Shown here: in pieces, positions 18,507-27,946 of the stretch
How the letters are laid out: each line of letters starts with the position of its first letter
Position numbering within the stretch: the stretch's first letter is position 1
DNA from: Polaromonas sp.
GTDB taxonomy: Bacteria > Pseudomonadota > Gammaproteobacteria > Burkholderiales > Burkholderiaceae
Assembly: GCA_013823505.1 (NCBI GenBank)
Contig: PNMH01000014.1
Coordinates: forward strand, 1 to 60,222
Direction of reading: 5' to 3'
DNA: 60,222 bases
Notes under the pieces: model-generated
Seen by the model: only the letters and a program-made list of their open reading frames with translations
Told to the model about the DNA's origin: nothing
The model's database searches: none
Program-made: the position numbers and the translations under genes

Positions 18507-21500
18507 ATGAGCAACAGCCCCTCCATCTCTTTCACCAACCCTTGGATCCGACGCGCGTTCTGGACCGTGGCCAGCGTGTTGGCGCTGTGGCTGGTCACCT
18601 GGATGGCGGTGCCGGTGCTCCTGAAATGGCAGCTGCAAAAGCAGGCCAGTCAAGTGCTGGGCCGCAGCGTGACGGTTGAACGCGTGGACTTTCGGCCTTG
18701 GTCGCTGGCTTTGACCATTCAGGGTCTGCGCGTCGCCGGTGCCCAGGGCGACACCGAGCAGCTCTCTGTGGGGCGGGTTCATGTCAACGCCGAACTTCAG
18801 TCCATTCTGCGGTTGGCACCGGTGATCGATGCCTTGACGATCGAGCAACCGCGACTGGCCTTGCGCCACCTGGGAGGCGGGCAATACGACGTGGACGACA
18901 TCGTGCAGCGCCTTAGCGCGCCAGCGCCAGACACCCCAAGCGAACCGGCGCGGTTTGCGCTCTTCAACATTGAACTGCAAGGAGGCGAGTTCACCCTGGT
19001 GGACGACACCGTGGGCGCCACGCACCGCGTGCGGGGTCTGGCTGTGAGCATCCCGTTTCTCAGCAACCTGGCGTCGCGCCGCGAGGTGGTGACCGAACCG
19101 CGGCTGGCCTTCGAGCTCAACGGCAGTGCTTTCGATTCGCGCGCAGTGACGACGCCGTTTGCGGCAGACCGCGAAACCGATGCCAGTCTGAGCATTCCTG
19201 CGCTCGACCTGGCGCCTTACTTTCCCTACTGGCCAGCCACGTGGCCCGTCAAACCTGAGGCCGGTGTGCTTCAGGTGAATTTGCAGCTGGGTTTTTTGCA
19301 GCGCGACGTGCCCCAGGTCTGGTTGTCGGGAGATGTGGCGATCACCGGGTTGAAGCTGGTGGACGGTGCGTCGGCCGTGTTGTCGTGGGAGCGCCTGGGG
19401 GTGAAGCTGAACCGGTTGGAGCCGCTGGCGCGCCGGATCGACCTGGCGTCCATCGAGTTGAAGGGGCCAAGCCTGAGCTTGTCGCGCGATGCCCAGGGGC
19501 AGCTCAACCTGGCGCGTCTGGCCAAGGGCTTTGCTCTTGCGGCGCCTGAGAAACCGTCGACAGCCCAGGCGCCCGCTGCCCAAGCCGCGCCGTGGGACTT
19601 GCGGCTGGCCCGGTTCGATCTGGAGGGAGGGCGAATTCAGTGGCGGGATGAATCGGTCAACCCAGCCGCAGCGATCGCTTTGTCGGCTTTGCGCGTGCAA
19701 ACCAGTGGCCTGAGCTGGCCGGTGCGTGCCCTCATGCCATTTGACGTGTCGGCCCAGCTCGACCAGACCCCCATCGGCATCAAGGGGACAGCCACGGATG
19801 TGGCTGCGCAAGCCGAGCTGTCTCTGGGCGAAATCTCCCTCGGGCTTTTCGCTCCTTATATAAGTAGCGCGCTCAAGCCCGCCCTGGAGGGGCGACTCGC
19901 TGCTGGTGGACGGCTGGAATGGAAGGCCGCGCAGGGCGACCGGCCCTTGGACCTTCAACTGCTGGCTGCCCGCGTTGACCTGAAAGAACTCAAGCTGGGC
20001 CCCTCTCGGCAACCGCTGGCCAGCCTGAAGCGCCTGCTGGTGGAAGACCTGCGCCTGGATCTGGCCCAGCGCAGCGCTGAAGTGGGCGCCATGGCGCTCA
20101 CCCAGCCCCAGGCGCGGGTGCAGCGCGAATCCAATGGAGCCTGGATGTTTGAACCATGGTTGGTGGCCAAGCCAAACCAGGAACCACCCGCAGGTTCGAC
20201 GCCCTGGCGCGTGGGGGTGAACGCACTCCAGCTCACCAACGGTTCGATCGGCTTCGTGGACCGCGTGCCCGCCCAGCCGGTCACGCTGGACATCACCCAG
20301 ATGCAGCTGGACCTCAAGGGTCTGAGGCCGCAGGACGCGGAGCAGAAAGACATGGCCCTGTCGTTCAAGGCGCGCGTGGGCGCGGGCCCATCCAGCCAGG
20401 TGGCGCCGGGCCAGGTGTCGCTCGCTGGCGCCCTGCGGTTGCCGGTGCCCGGCGCATCGGGCGGCGCGGGCCTGCAGCTGGACGCCCGGGCACTGGTCGA
20501 GCGCCTGCCGGCGCATGCGCTGGAGCCGTACTTCGCCGACCGCCTCAACCTGGAACTGCTGCGCGCCGACGCGAGCTACCGAGGCCGCGTTCGGCTGGGC
20601 CTGCCGGGCGGCGCCGTGGCGCTGAGCCTGGACGGCGACGCCGCGCTGGACGATCTGAGTGCCAACACCCTGTCGCCTGCTGAAGACTTGCTGGCCTGGA
20701 AGTCGCTGCAGGTGCGCGGCTTGCAGCTCAACCTGACCCCAGGGCAAGCCGCCCGGGTGGCGGTGCGCGAGACCGTGCTCAGCGACTACTTCGCTCGCGT
20801 GATCATCGACGAGGCCGGCAAGATCAACCTGCAGGGTCTGGTGAAGCAGCCCGGTGATGCACCCGCTGCCGAATTCGCGCCGCCGCAAGCCGCAGCCACC
20901 GCCGTCAACAGCCCCACGCCCGACATCCGCTTGGGCCCCATCAGCCTGGTCAATGGCCGTGTGCTGTTTTCCGACCGCTTCATCAAACCCAACTACACCG
21001 CCAACCTGAGCGAGCTCACCGGCAGCCTGGGCGCTTTCTCCAACGCAAAGCCGGCGGGCGCCGCACCCGAGCTCGCGGCCTTGTCGCTGCGCGGGCGTGC
21101 CGAAGGCACGGCCGCGCTTGAAATCGACGGCCAGCTCAACCCGCTGGCGCAGCCGCTGGCGCTCGACATCCAGGGCCGCGTGCGCAACCTGGAACTCCCC
21201 CCGCTCTCGCCCTACACGGTGAAGTACGCCGGCTACGGCATTGAGCGAGGCAAACTCAGCGTGGACGTGGCCTACAAGATCGATCCGGACGGCCAGCTCG
21301 TGGCCAGCAACCAGATCGTGCTCAACCAGCTCAGCTTTGGCGAACGTGTGGCCGGCAGCGAAGCGCCCAACCTGCCGGTGAAGCTGGCGGTGGCGTTGCT
21401 GGCCGACCGCAATGGCGTGATCGACATCAACCTGCCGGTGAGCGGCTCCATCAACGACCCGCAGTTCCGCCTGGCACCCATCATCTTCAAGCTCATCTTC

Positions 21501-22121
21501 AACCTCATCGGCAAGGCGATCACGGCGCCGTTCTCGCTGATCGCCAGCGCGTTCGGCGGCGGCGCCGAGTCGCCCAGCCAGGTGGTGTTTGCGCCGGGCA
21601 GTGCGGTGCTGGCGGCTGAAAACCAGCAGCGGCTGGATTCGGTGGCCAAGGCGCTGGCCGACCGGCCGGCGCTGCAGATCACGGTGGTGGGGCACAGCGA
21701 CCTGGAGGCCGAACGCAGCGGCTACCAGCGCATGCGGCTGGACGAGCGTGTGCAGGCGGAGAAGCGTCGTGCCCTGGCGCGAGACGGCAAGGCGATCCCC
21801 GACAAGCTGGTGGTCTCGCCTGAGGAGTACCCCGCGCTGCTCAAAGAGGTGTATCGGCGCGCCGACCTGCCCAAGCCGCGCAACCTGATCGGCATCGCCA
21901 AGGACATTCCGCAGGCCGAGATGGAAGCCTTGCTGCTGGCTTCGGTGCCGGTCACCCCGGACGCGCTGCGCGACCTGGCGGTGGCGCGGGGCCAGGCGGT
22001 GAAGGACTTTCTGGCCAGTCGCTCGCTGCCCGAAGACCGCATGTTTCTGGGCGCGCCGCAGCTGGCTCGACAGGGCGAAGACTGGCGCCCGCAGGCCGAA
22101 CTGCGGCTGGCGCCACGCTGA
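18507..22121 (+). CDS. DUF748/AsmA-like envelope protein with OmpA-like C-terminus
   Basis: The 1204-residue protein has one N-terminal membrane anchor (residues 17-37) followed by FRPWSLALTIQGLRVAG, the start of the AsmA/DUF748 fold. Very long beta-rich repeats follow (LSLDGDAALDDLSANTLSP, IDINLPVSGSINDPQFRLAP, typical of AsmA/TamB relatives). From about residue 1025 an OmpA-like segment follows (VVFAPGSAVLAAENQQRLD, then ITVVGHSDLEAERSGYQRM). Proteins of this group span the periplasm and are linked to lipid transport and outer-membrane integrity. The exact role of DUF748 is unknown. A DUF349 gene follows 121 bases later. Confidence 0.88.
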   Translation: MSNSPSISFTNPWIRRAFWTVASVLALWLVTWMAVPVLLKWQLQKQASQVLGRSVTVERVDFRPWSLALTIQGLRVAGAQGDTEQLSVGRVHVNAELQSILRLAPVIDALTIEQPRLALRHLGGGQYDVDDIVQRLSAPAPDTPSEPARFALFNIELQGGEFTLVDDTVGATHRVRGLAVSIPFLSNLASRREVVTEPRLAFELNGSAFDSRAVTTPFAADRETDASLSIPALDLAPYFPYWPATWPVKPEAGVLQVNLQLGFLQRDVPQVWLSGDVAITGLKLVDGASAVLSWERLGVKLNRLEPLARRIDLASIELKGPSLSLSRDAQGQLNLARLAKGFALAAPEKPSTAQAPAAQAAPWDLRLARFDLEGGRIQWRDESVNPAAAIALSALRVQTSGLSWPVRALMPFDVSAQLDQTPIGIKGTATDVAAQAELSLGEISLGLFAPYISSALKPALEGRLAAGGRLEWKAAQGDRPLDLQLLAARVDLKELKLGPSRQPLASLKRLLVEDLRLDLAQRSAEVGAMALTQPQARVQRESNGAWMFEPWLVAKPNQEPPAGSTPWRVGVNALQLTNGSIGFVDRVPAQPVTLDITQMQLDLKGLRPQDAEQKDMALSFKARVGAGPSSQVAPGQVSLAGALRLPVPGASGGAGLQLDARALVERLPAHALEPYFADRLNLELLRADASYRGRVRLGLPGGAVALSLDGDAALDDLSANTLSPAEDLLAWKSLQVRGLQLNLTPGQAARVAVRETVLSDYFARVIIDEAGKINLQGLVKQPGDAPAAEFAPPQAAATAVNSPTPDIRLGPISLVNGRVLFSDRFIKPNYTANLSELTGSLGAFSNAKPAGAAPELAALSLRGRAEGTAALEIDGQLNPLAQPLALDIQGRVRNLELPPLSPYTVKYAGYGIERGKLSVDVAYKIDPDGQLVASNQIVLNQLSFGERVAGSEAPNLPVKLAVALLADRNGVIDINLPVSGSINDPQFRLAPIIFKLIFNLIGKAITAPFSLIASAFGGGAESPSQVVFAPGSAVLAAENQQRLDSVAKALADRPALQITVVGHSDLEAERSGYQRMRLDERVQAEKRRALARDGKAIPDKLVVSPEEYPALLKEVYRRADLPKPRNLIGIAKDIPQAEMEALLLASVPVTPDALRDLAVARGQAVKDFLASRSLPEDRMFLGAPQLARQGEDWRPQAELRLAPR

Positions 22122-22242
22122 TCCGGCCTCCTGCCAAGACCCCATCTGGCCTGGGCGGTGCCTTGCGGGCGAACAGCGGCGACAATACGCGTTTGCCGCG
22201 CTGCTCTGGCGCGGGCTCTGTCCTGATTGAACTGACGTTTCC

Positions 22243-24984
22243 ATGTCGCTGTTTTCCCTGCGCAAGTCTTCCTCTTCCCCTCAAGCATCTCCACCTGCCG
22301 TGAACACGCCCACCCCTTCCAAGTCCGCCACCGCGGCCCATCCTCTGGACGCCGTGACCGGTGGCGCGTTCTCCGCGCCCACTTCGGGCGAACGCGCTGC
22401 GCGCATCCGCGAGTGGCTGGCCACCGAGCCGGGCCTGGAGCAGATGAACGAGGTCTACAAGGAGCTGTCCAACCGCGACCGCGGCGCGGCCAAGCCGCTC
22501 AAGGAAAAGCTCGACGAGCAAAAGCGCATGAAGACGCAGGAGCAGATGGCCGTGGAGTGGGCGCAAAAGGCGCAGGCCTTGCTGGACCATTCGAGACTGA
22601 ACCTGGCCGACGCCCTGGCCTGGCAGCGCGACGCCGCGCGTGCGGGCGCGCCACTCTCGCGCGAGCCACTGGCTACGTTGCGCCAGTCACTGTCCGAGCG
22701 CGTCAAGTCCATCGAAGACCTGCAGCACCGGGTGCAAGTGGAGCGCGAAGCCGCGGTATTGATCGCTCAGCGCATTGAAGTGCTTTCCACCAAAACCTGG
22801 CGCGAAGCCCAGCACAGCGCCCAGACGCTGCAGACCGATGTGGCGCAGTGGCAGGAGCAAGCGAGTGGTTTGGCGCAGGACCCGCAGTGGGCCAGCGTGG
22901 ACGTGAAATTCCCGCCCATGCTCGACGCTTCGCGCAAGCAATTGCAGCTGGTGTGGGACGCGTTTGAAGGCGCACTGGCCCAGGCCGTGGCCGCCGACGC
23001 CGATGCTCAAGCGCCGCTGCCCGCCGTGCCCGTGTGGGCCGACGAGCTGCGCGTGGCGCGCGGTGGCGAAGCCGCCCCCGTGGCCGAGAAGCCCGCTGTG
23101 GACACGCAAGCGCAACAGGAACGCCGTGCCCGTGTGACCACCGAGCTTGGCGGCGCACTCGATGTGCTGGAACGCGAACTGGCCGAAGGCCACGGCAAGG
23201 CCACGCCCAAGGCCGCAGCCGACGTGCGCGCGATCCTCAAGTCCAACGGACGTTTCGTGAGCGCTGCGCTCGACGCGCGCGCCCACGCTGCCTTGAGCCA
23301 GGCGGGTGAGCTCGAAGGCTGGCAGCGCTGGCGCGCCGACCAGCTGCGCGAAGAACTCGTGGCCAAGGCCGAAGCCTTGCTGCAAGCCCCCGAAGGCCAG
23401 CGACTGGGTGGCCGCAAGATGCAGGAAACCCTGCGCGGCCTGCGCGATCAATGGAAAACCACCGACCAGGGCGGCCAGCCCAACCACGCCCTGTGGAAGC
23501 GCTTTGACGAAGCCTGCACCGAAGCCCACAAGCTGGTCGAAGCCTGGCTGGTGCAGGTGCGTCAGCAAGCCGACGCACACAAGGCCCAGCGCCTGGCCAT
23601 CATTGCCGAGCTCAAGGCGTGGACCGAAGCCCATGCCGGCAACACCGACTGGAAGGCCCAGGTGCGCGCGCTGCACACGTTCTCGGAGCGCTGGCGCGAA
23701 GCCGGTCACATGAGCGAGAAGGCGTTTGCCGAAATGCAGCCGCAGTGGAAAGACGCCATGCACGCGGCCCACGCCGGTCTGGAAACCGCGCAGGCCGAGA
23801 GCACCGCGCGCCGCAAGGCCCTGATCGAAGAAGCCACCGCGCTGGGTGCCGCACCCATGCTGCGCATCGACGCGGTGAAAGCGCTGCAACAGCGCTGGCA
23901 GGCCGAAGCCCACGCGGTGCCGCTGGAGCGCAAGCACGAACAGAAACTCTGGGAGGCGTTCCGCCAGCCCATCGACGAAGCGTTCAACCGCAAGACCACC
24001 GAGCGTGAGAAGGCTGCCACCTCGCTCAACGCGCACGACCAGCGCGTGCTCGACGCTTCTCGTGCCCTGGAGCAGGCGAGCGCCAGCGGCGACGCACAGC
24101 GCATCCGCGCGGCCATGCAGGAGCTGGAGTCGGCCTTGGCTGGTCGTCCGGCTGCGGTGGAGCCCGCGCCCGTGGCCGCTCCGGTTGCCGAAAAGGCCGC
24201 GCCGATCGAGCCTGCCGCAGCGTCGGATGAGCCCGCTTCGGAAACGACAGAGGAAGCCGTTGCAGCCAGCGAGTCCGACGTTGCTGAGGTGGCCGCCCCG
24301 GCCGAACCGGTGGCGCCCGCCAAACCCGCCGCACCGCCCAAGAAGCTGGTGGCCATGCGCGGCGACGATCGTCCCGGCATGAAGAAGGCCGAACCAGCTG
24401 GCCGCGATGCGCGTGGTGCCCGCCGCGACGGTGGTGGCGCAGGCCGCCCCGATTCGCGTGGTCCGCGCGACGCGCGTGGTCCAGGTGCCGCAGCGCCGTG
24501 GCGTGACGAGCGCGAGCAGCGCGGCCCGCGCCTGGGCGATGCAGCGTTCCGCGCCCAGCGCCAGGCCATTGAAGCGGCGGAAGCCAGCCTGCGCAAGCTC
24601 GCCGCACAAGCCCACGGCGAGGTGCTCACACAACTCATGACGGCTTGGGAGAAGCGCGACGCCGAGCAAATGCCCACCGCGCAAGCACTGGGTTCGCGCG
24701 TGAACGCGGCCAACCGCAGCGCCTGGTCTGCCGCTTTGTCCAAGGCCGCCGGTGCCTTGCCGGGCGAGACCTTGCTGCGCCTGGAGATGGCGGCCGAAGT
24801 GCCCACGCCGGCCGAGCACCTGAGCGAGCGCCGCATGCTGCAGTTGCAGTTGCTCACGCGCCGCCATGCGGCGGCACCGGGCGAGACCTGGGTGGAGGAT
24901 GTGGCGGGCGTGCTGGCTTCGCCGTTCGATGCCTCGGCTTCGCGCAGGCTTCAGACCGTGCTGAAGGTTTTGCTGAAACGCTGA
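22243..24984 (+). CDS. DUF349 domain protein with RG-rich linker
   Basis: This 913-residue cytoplasmic protein has no signal peptide. Helical, charged repeats of the DUF349 type dominate residues 60-630 (RIREWLATEPGLEQMNEVYK, LRDQWKTTDQGGQPNHALWK, and similar W-containing repeats). An Ala/Glu/Pro-rich linker spans about 640-705. An Arg/Gly-rich stretch (about 705-765: GRDARGARRDGGGAGR and on) precedes a final helical domain. Arg/Gly runs often bind RNA, so a role with RNA or ribosomes is possible but inferred. Function is unknown. It ends 18 bases before a strong terminator. Confidence 0.8.
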   Translation: MSLFSLRKSSSSPQASPPAVNTPTPSKSATAAHPLDAVTGGAFSAPTSGERAARIREWLATEPGLEQMNEVYKELSNRDRGAAKPLKEKLDEQKRMKTQEQMAVEWAQKAQALLDHSRLNLADALAWQRDAARAGAPLSREPLATLRQSLSERVKSIEDLQHRVQVEREAAVLIAQRIEVLSTKTWREAQHSAQTLQTDVAQWQEQASGLAQDPQWASVDVKFPPMLDASRKQLQLVWDAFEGALAQAVAADADAQAPLPAVPVWADELRVARGGEAAPVAEKPAVDTQAQQERRARVTTELGGALDVLERELAEGHGKATPKAAADVRAILKSNGRFVSAALDARAHAALSQAGELEGWQRWRADQLREELVAKAEALLQAPEGQRLGGRKMQETLRGLRDQWKTTDQGGQPNHALWKRFDEACTEAHKLVEAWLVQVRQQADAHKAQRLAIIAELKAWTEAHAGNTDWKAQVRALHTFSERWREAGHMSEKAFAEMQPQWKDAMHAAHAGLETAQAESTARRKALIEEATALGAAPMLRIDAVKALQQRWQAEAHAVPLERKHEQKLWEAFRQPIDEAFNRKTTEREKAATSLNAHDQRVLDASRALEQASASGDAQRIRAAMQELESALAGRPAAVEPAPVAAPVAEKAAPIEPAAASDEPASETTEEAVAASESDVAEVAAPAEPVAPAKPAAPPKKLVAMRGDDRPGMKKAEPAGRDARGARRDGGGAGRPDSRGPRDARGPGAAAPWRDEREQRGPRLGDAAFRAQRQAIEAAEASLRKLAAQAHGEVLTQLMTAWEKRDAEQMPTAQALGSRVNAANRSAWSAALSKAAGALPGETLLRLEMAAEVPTPAEHLSERRMLQLQLLTRRHAAAPGETWVEDVAGVLASPFDASASRRLQTVLKVLLKR

Positions 24985-25002
24985 GCCCGACCCACTGGGT
25001 CC

Positions 25003-25038
25003 AAAGCCCGTGCAGACGCTGTCTGCACGGGCTTTTTT
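25003..25038 (+). terminator. Strong intrinsic terminator after the DUF349 gene
   Basis: AAAGCCCGTGCAGAC and GTCTGCACGGGCTTT form a perfect 15-bp stem around the loop GCT, followed on the plus strand by further T residues. It also lies just past the mtfA stop (25037) on the opposite strand, so it may act in both directions. Confidence 0.92.
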
Positions 25039-25894
25039 ACGGGGCGTTGGCCGCTGGCCGAAAGAACCCGTCGTACAGCGCCACGAGCGCCGGAAACTCC
25101 TGGGCGAAGCGTTCGCGGTTCACGAAGTAGGCCTCGCAGGTCACGGCAAAGAACTCGGCGGGGTCCTTGGCCGCGTAGTCGTCGAGCCAGGGACGTTCGG
25201 CACCGAAGCGCTCGGCCATCGCCACCGCTTCGCGGAACGCATCGAACGCCGTCTGCATCGTCTCGCGCCAAACGTTGCGTGCTTCCGCTGCACTGTGCGT
25301 GCCCAAAAAGCCTTTGGGCAAGGGAGGGGCTCCGTCCGGGTACTCGCCCAGCGAGATGCCGCGCATGTCCATCTTGTGAACGAACTCGTGGATCACGACG
25401 TTGCTGCCACTCTCGGCCGCCACGCTGGCGTGGGCAACTTCTTCCCAGCTCAGCATGAGCGGGCCTCGGTCCATGGCTTCGCCGGCCAGCACCTCGTCGT
25501 AGTGGTGCACCACGCCTGCGCCGTCGGTGGTCTTGCGCCGCGCCACCACGGCGCCGGGCTGCACCACGATGCCGACGAAATCGCCGTACCAGTCGAGCAG
25601 CTTGAGCGGGTCGCGCACCGCTTCACCCGTGGTGCCGTGCATGTGCAGCAAGGGCAGGCAAGCCTGCGCTGCAATCGCCAGGCCCATGGCGTCGGTGAGC
25701 GTCAGGCCATTGGCGCCGTGGAATTCTTTCTCGGTCAGGAAGTGGGTGCACAGCAGGCGCAGCCGGTCTTGCTCGGTGCTGTCGAGTGTGCAGAGGAACG
25801 GGTGGGCGGCGAGGGTGGATTGCCACAGCGTGTCGGGCACCGGCGTGGGCTGGCGCATCGAGCGCGGCAGCAGGCGTTGGAGCAGATCGATCAT
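25037..25894 (-). CDS. mtfA: MtfA-type zinc peptidase
   Basis: This 285-residue M90-family metallopeptidase has the zinc motif HEFVH (VVIHEFVHKMDMRG) and, about 65 residues on, DPAEFFAVTCEAYF, which supplies the third ligand. MtfA in E. coli binds the Mlc repressor and regulates glucose uptake. The broader family is cytosolic aminopeptidase-like. The long upstream in-frame extension is an artefact. The ATG at 25894 overlaps the lpxH stop (ATGA) and gives the family start MIDLLQRLLPRS. It is the last gene of the minus-strand envelope group. Confidence 0.9.
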   Translation of the reverse strand: MIDLLQRLLPRSMRQPTPVPDTLWQSTLAAHPFLCTLDSTEQDRLRLLCTHFLTEKEFHGANGLTLTDAMGLAIAAQACLPLLHMHGTTGEAVRDPLKLLDWYGDFVGIVVQPGAVVARRKTTDGAGVVHHYDEVLAGEAMDRGPLMLSWEEVAHASVAAESGSNVVIHEFVHKMDMRGISLGEYPDGAPPLPKGFLGTHSAAEARNVWRETMQTAFDAFREAVAMAERFGAERPWLDDYAAKDPAEFFAVTCEAYFVNRERFAQEFPALVALYDGFFRPAANAP

Positions 25895-26706
25895 GGCAAG
25901 GGCAAGGGGATGCGGCGCAGGCCTTGGGAATCGAGTCGCAGCACCTCGGCGCGCGGTGGATTGGCCGCGGCATCCCAGTCGCTGAGCACCACGCGTTGCA
26001 AATCGTCGCCCAGCGCATGCAGGGCTGGGCGGTGCGTGTGGCCATGGATGAGCGTGCGAGCGCCTGCGGTTTGAAGGGCGGTGCGTGCAGCGATGGTGTC
26101 CACATCGGCCCAGAGGCTGGGGTCGTTGGCGGTCGAGCGTTTTCGGGCTTCGCTCTGCTCTCGCAGATCGCGGGCGACGGCCGTGCGTTCGCTCAAAGGC
26201 CGCGCCAGGAAATCGCGCTGCCACGCCGGCTGGCGAACCTGCTCGCGAAAGCGCATGTAGTCGGTGTCGGCCAGGCACAGCGCATCGCCGTGGCTGAGCA
26301 ACCAGTGCTGGCCGAGAAACTCGAACGTGGTCGGATCAGGCAGGCCCTGCATGCCGCAGGCTTGAAGGCCTGCTGTGCCCAGCAGGAAGTCGCGGTTGCC
26401 CGCCATGAAGTAAATCGGTGTGTCGATGCTGAACCGCTTGAGTGCGTCCGCGCAAGCGCGCCAGAAGCGCTGGTCGGTGGTGTCGCTGGACTCGAGCACG
26501 TCGTCGCCTACCCACACCTCGAACAAGTCGCCCAGGATGAAGAGGGCGTCGGCCCGCTGCGACACAGGACGCTGCAGGAAAGCCCGCCAGACGTCGAAGG
26601 TCAGTGGCTCGCCGGGTTGCAGGTGCAGGTCTGAAATGAATTCGACCGCCTGCCAGTGCGCGGGGGCGCGCAGCTGATCGAGGCGGTCGGGGGAGCGGGC
26701 GGACAT
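25891..26706 (-). CDS. lpxH: UDP-2,3-diacylglucosamine pyrophosphatase LpxH
   Basis: This 271-residue calcineurin-like phosphoesterase makes lipid X in lipid A synthesis. Metal-binding motifs appear in order: FISDLHL, GDLFEVWVGDD, AGNRDF, SHGD and HGHTHRP. The ATG at 26706 is preferred. A GTG at 26745 that overlaps the ppiB stop would add 13 residues and is an alternative. The ppiB-lpxH pairing is common in beta- and gammaproteobacteria. The enzyme acts at the cytoplasmic face of the inner membrane. Confidence 0.94.
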   Translation of the reverse strand: MSARSPDRLDQLRAPAHWQAVEFISDLHLQPGEPLTFDVWRAFLQRPVSQRADALFILGDLFEVWVGDDVLESSDTTDQRFWRACADALKRFSIDTPIYFMAGNRDFLLGTAGLQACGMQGLPDPTTFEFLGQHWLLSHGDALCLADTDYMRFREQVRQPAWQRDFLARPLSERTAVARDLREQSEARKRSTANDPSLWADVDTIAARTALQTAGARTLIHGHTHRPALHALGDDLQRVVLSDWDAAANPPRAEVLRLDSQGLRRIPLPLP

Positions 26707-26741
26707 CAAACCAGGCGCTGCCAGGGGCCGAGCCCCCGGGA

Positions 26742-27248
26742 TCACAGCGCGACGGCTTTTTCGATGATCACGTCGTCTTTCGGGACGTCGTCGTGGAAGC
26801 CCTTGCGGCCCGTGGGCAGGCCTTCGATCTTCTTGACGATCTCGGCGCCCGAGACCACCTTGCCGAACACGGCGTAGCCCCAGCCTTGTGCGCTGGGCGC
26901 GGTGTGGTTGAGGAAACCGTTGTTGGACACGTTGATGAAGAACTGCGCGGTGGCGGAGTGTGGGTCGCTGGTGCGCGCCATGGCCAGGGTGTAGGTGTCG
27001 TTCTTCAGGCCGTTGTTGGCTTCGTTGTTGATGGGCGCATCGGTCGGCTTCTGGGTCATGCCGGGCTCGAAACCGCCGCCCTGCACCATGAAGCCGGGGA
27101 TGACGCGGTGGAACACCGTGTTGTTGTAGTGACCCTTGTTCACGTAGGCCAGGAAGTTGGCGGCCGACAGCGGCGCTTTTTCAGCGTCGAGCTCGATGGT
27201 GATGACACCGTGACCGGTGATGTGCAGTTCGACTTGGGGGTTGGCCAT
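26742..27248 (-). CDS. ppiB: Cytoplasmic peptidyl-prolyl isomerase (cyclophilin)
   Basis: This 168-residue cyclophilin has no signal peptide. Core motifs are [36 protein letters not shown] and [11 protein letters not shown]. It catalyses cis-trans isomerisation of prolyl bonds. Two ATGs lie six bases apart. The one at 27248 ([11 protein letters not shown]) is chosen because a GGAG site is 8 bases upstream, too close for the ATG at 27254, which instead overlaps the ppiA stop. It is paired with the exported paralogue ppiA. Confidence 0.95.
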   Translation of the reverse strand: MANPQVELHITGHGVITIELDAEKAPLSAANFLAYVNKGHYNNTVFHRVIPGFMVQGGGFEPGMTQKPTDAPINNEANNGLKNDTYTLAMARTSDPHSATAQFFINVSNNGFLNHTAPSAQGWGYAVFGKVVSGAEIVKKIEGLPTGRKGFHDDVPKDDVIIEKAVAL

Positions 27249-27250
27249 GG

Positions 27251-27946
27251 TCATTTCTCCAGAGTGGCTTTGAGGATGGTGATGGGGGTTTTGGGCACGT
27301 CGGTGGGAAACGGGCCGCCTGCGCCGGTCGGCGTTTCCTTGATCTTGTTGACCACGTCCATGCCCGAGACCACTTTGCCGAACACGGTGTAACCGTAGAG
27401 CTGAGCGGCGTTGACCAGGTTGGCGCGTGGCACGTTTTCGTAGACCTGACCGTTGTACTCGAAACGCGGCACCGGGTCGCCCGGCGGAATGATGGTGGGG
27501 TCCAGGAACGCGTTGTCCTTGACGTTGATGAAGAACTGCGAGGAGGCCGAGTTCGGATCGTTGGTGCGCGCCATGGCCACGGTGCCGACGGTGTTGCGCG
27601 GGCCACCGCGCTGCAGGGCCGCCTGGCCTTCGTGGGCCACGGGGGGGCGGGTCGGTTTCTGTTTGTAGGTGGCGTCGAAGCCACCGCCTTGCACCATGAA
27701 GTTGCTGATCACGCGGTGGAACACGGTGCCGTCGTAATGCTTGTCTTTGACGTATTGCAGGAAGTTCTCGACCGTCTTGGGCGCTTTGTCGGGGTAGAGC
27801 TCCAGCACGATGTCGCCCATGGACGTGGTGAGCTTGACGCGGGGCGCGGCTTGCTGCGCTGAGGTGGGCAGCCAGGCCAGGGACGCGGCCACGGCCAATG
27901 CGCCGAGGACGGCACGGCGCAGCGGGTGTGTTGTGGATGTGGTCAT
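27251..27946 (-). CDS. ppiA: Exported peptidyl-prolyl isomerase (cyclophilin)
   Basis: This 231-residue cyclophilin has a cleavable signal peptide ([20 protein letters not shown] then SAQQA), so it is periplasmic. The motifs [29 protein letters not shown] and [13 protein letters not shown] are intact. The ATG at 27946 overlaps the stop of the L,D-transpeptidase gene (ATGA). Adjacent paralogues, one periplasmic and one cytoplasmic, suggest a local duplication followed by different targeting. Confidence 0.95.
   Translation of the reverse strand: MTTSTTHPLRRAVLGALAVAASLAWLPTSAQQAAPRVKLTTSMGDIVLELYPDKAPKTVENFLQYVKDKHYDGTVFHRVISNFMVQGGGFDATYKQKPTRPPVAHEGQAALQRGGPRNTVGTVAMARTNDPNSASSQFFINVKDNAFLDPTIIPPGDPVPRFEYNGQVYENVPRANLVNAAQLYGYTVFGKVVSGMDVVNKIKETPTGAGGPFPTDVPKTPITILKATLEK

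Noticed and set aside
18489..22265. A 1258-codon minus-strand frame opposite the DUF748 gene
   Set aside because: Composition is dominated by Arg, Gln, His and Gly with no domain. It is the shadow of a GC-rich coding strand.
22687..24867. A 726-codon minus-strand frame opposite the DUF349 gene
   Set aside because: Low-complexity Gly/Arg/Leu text with no recognisable fold, fully antisense to a convincing gene.
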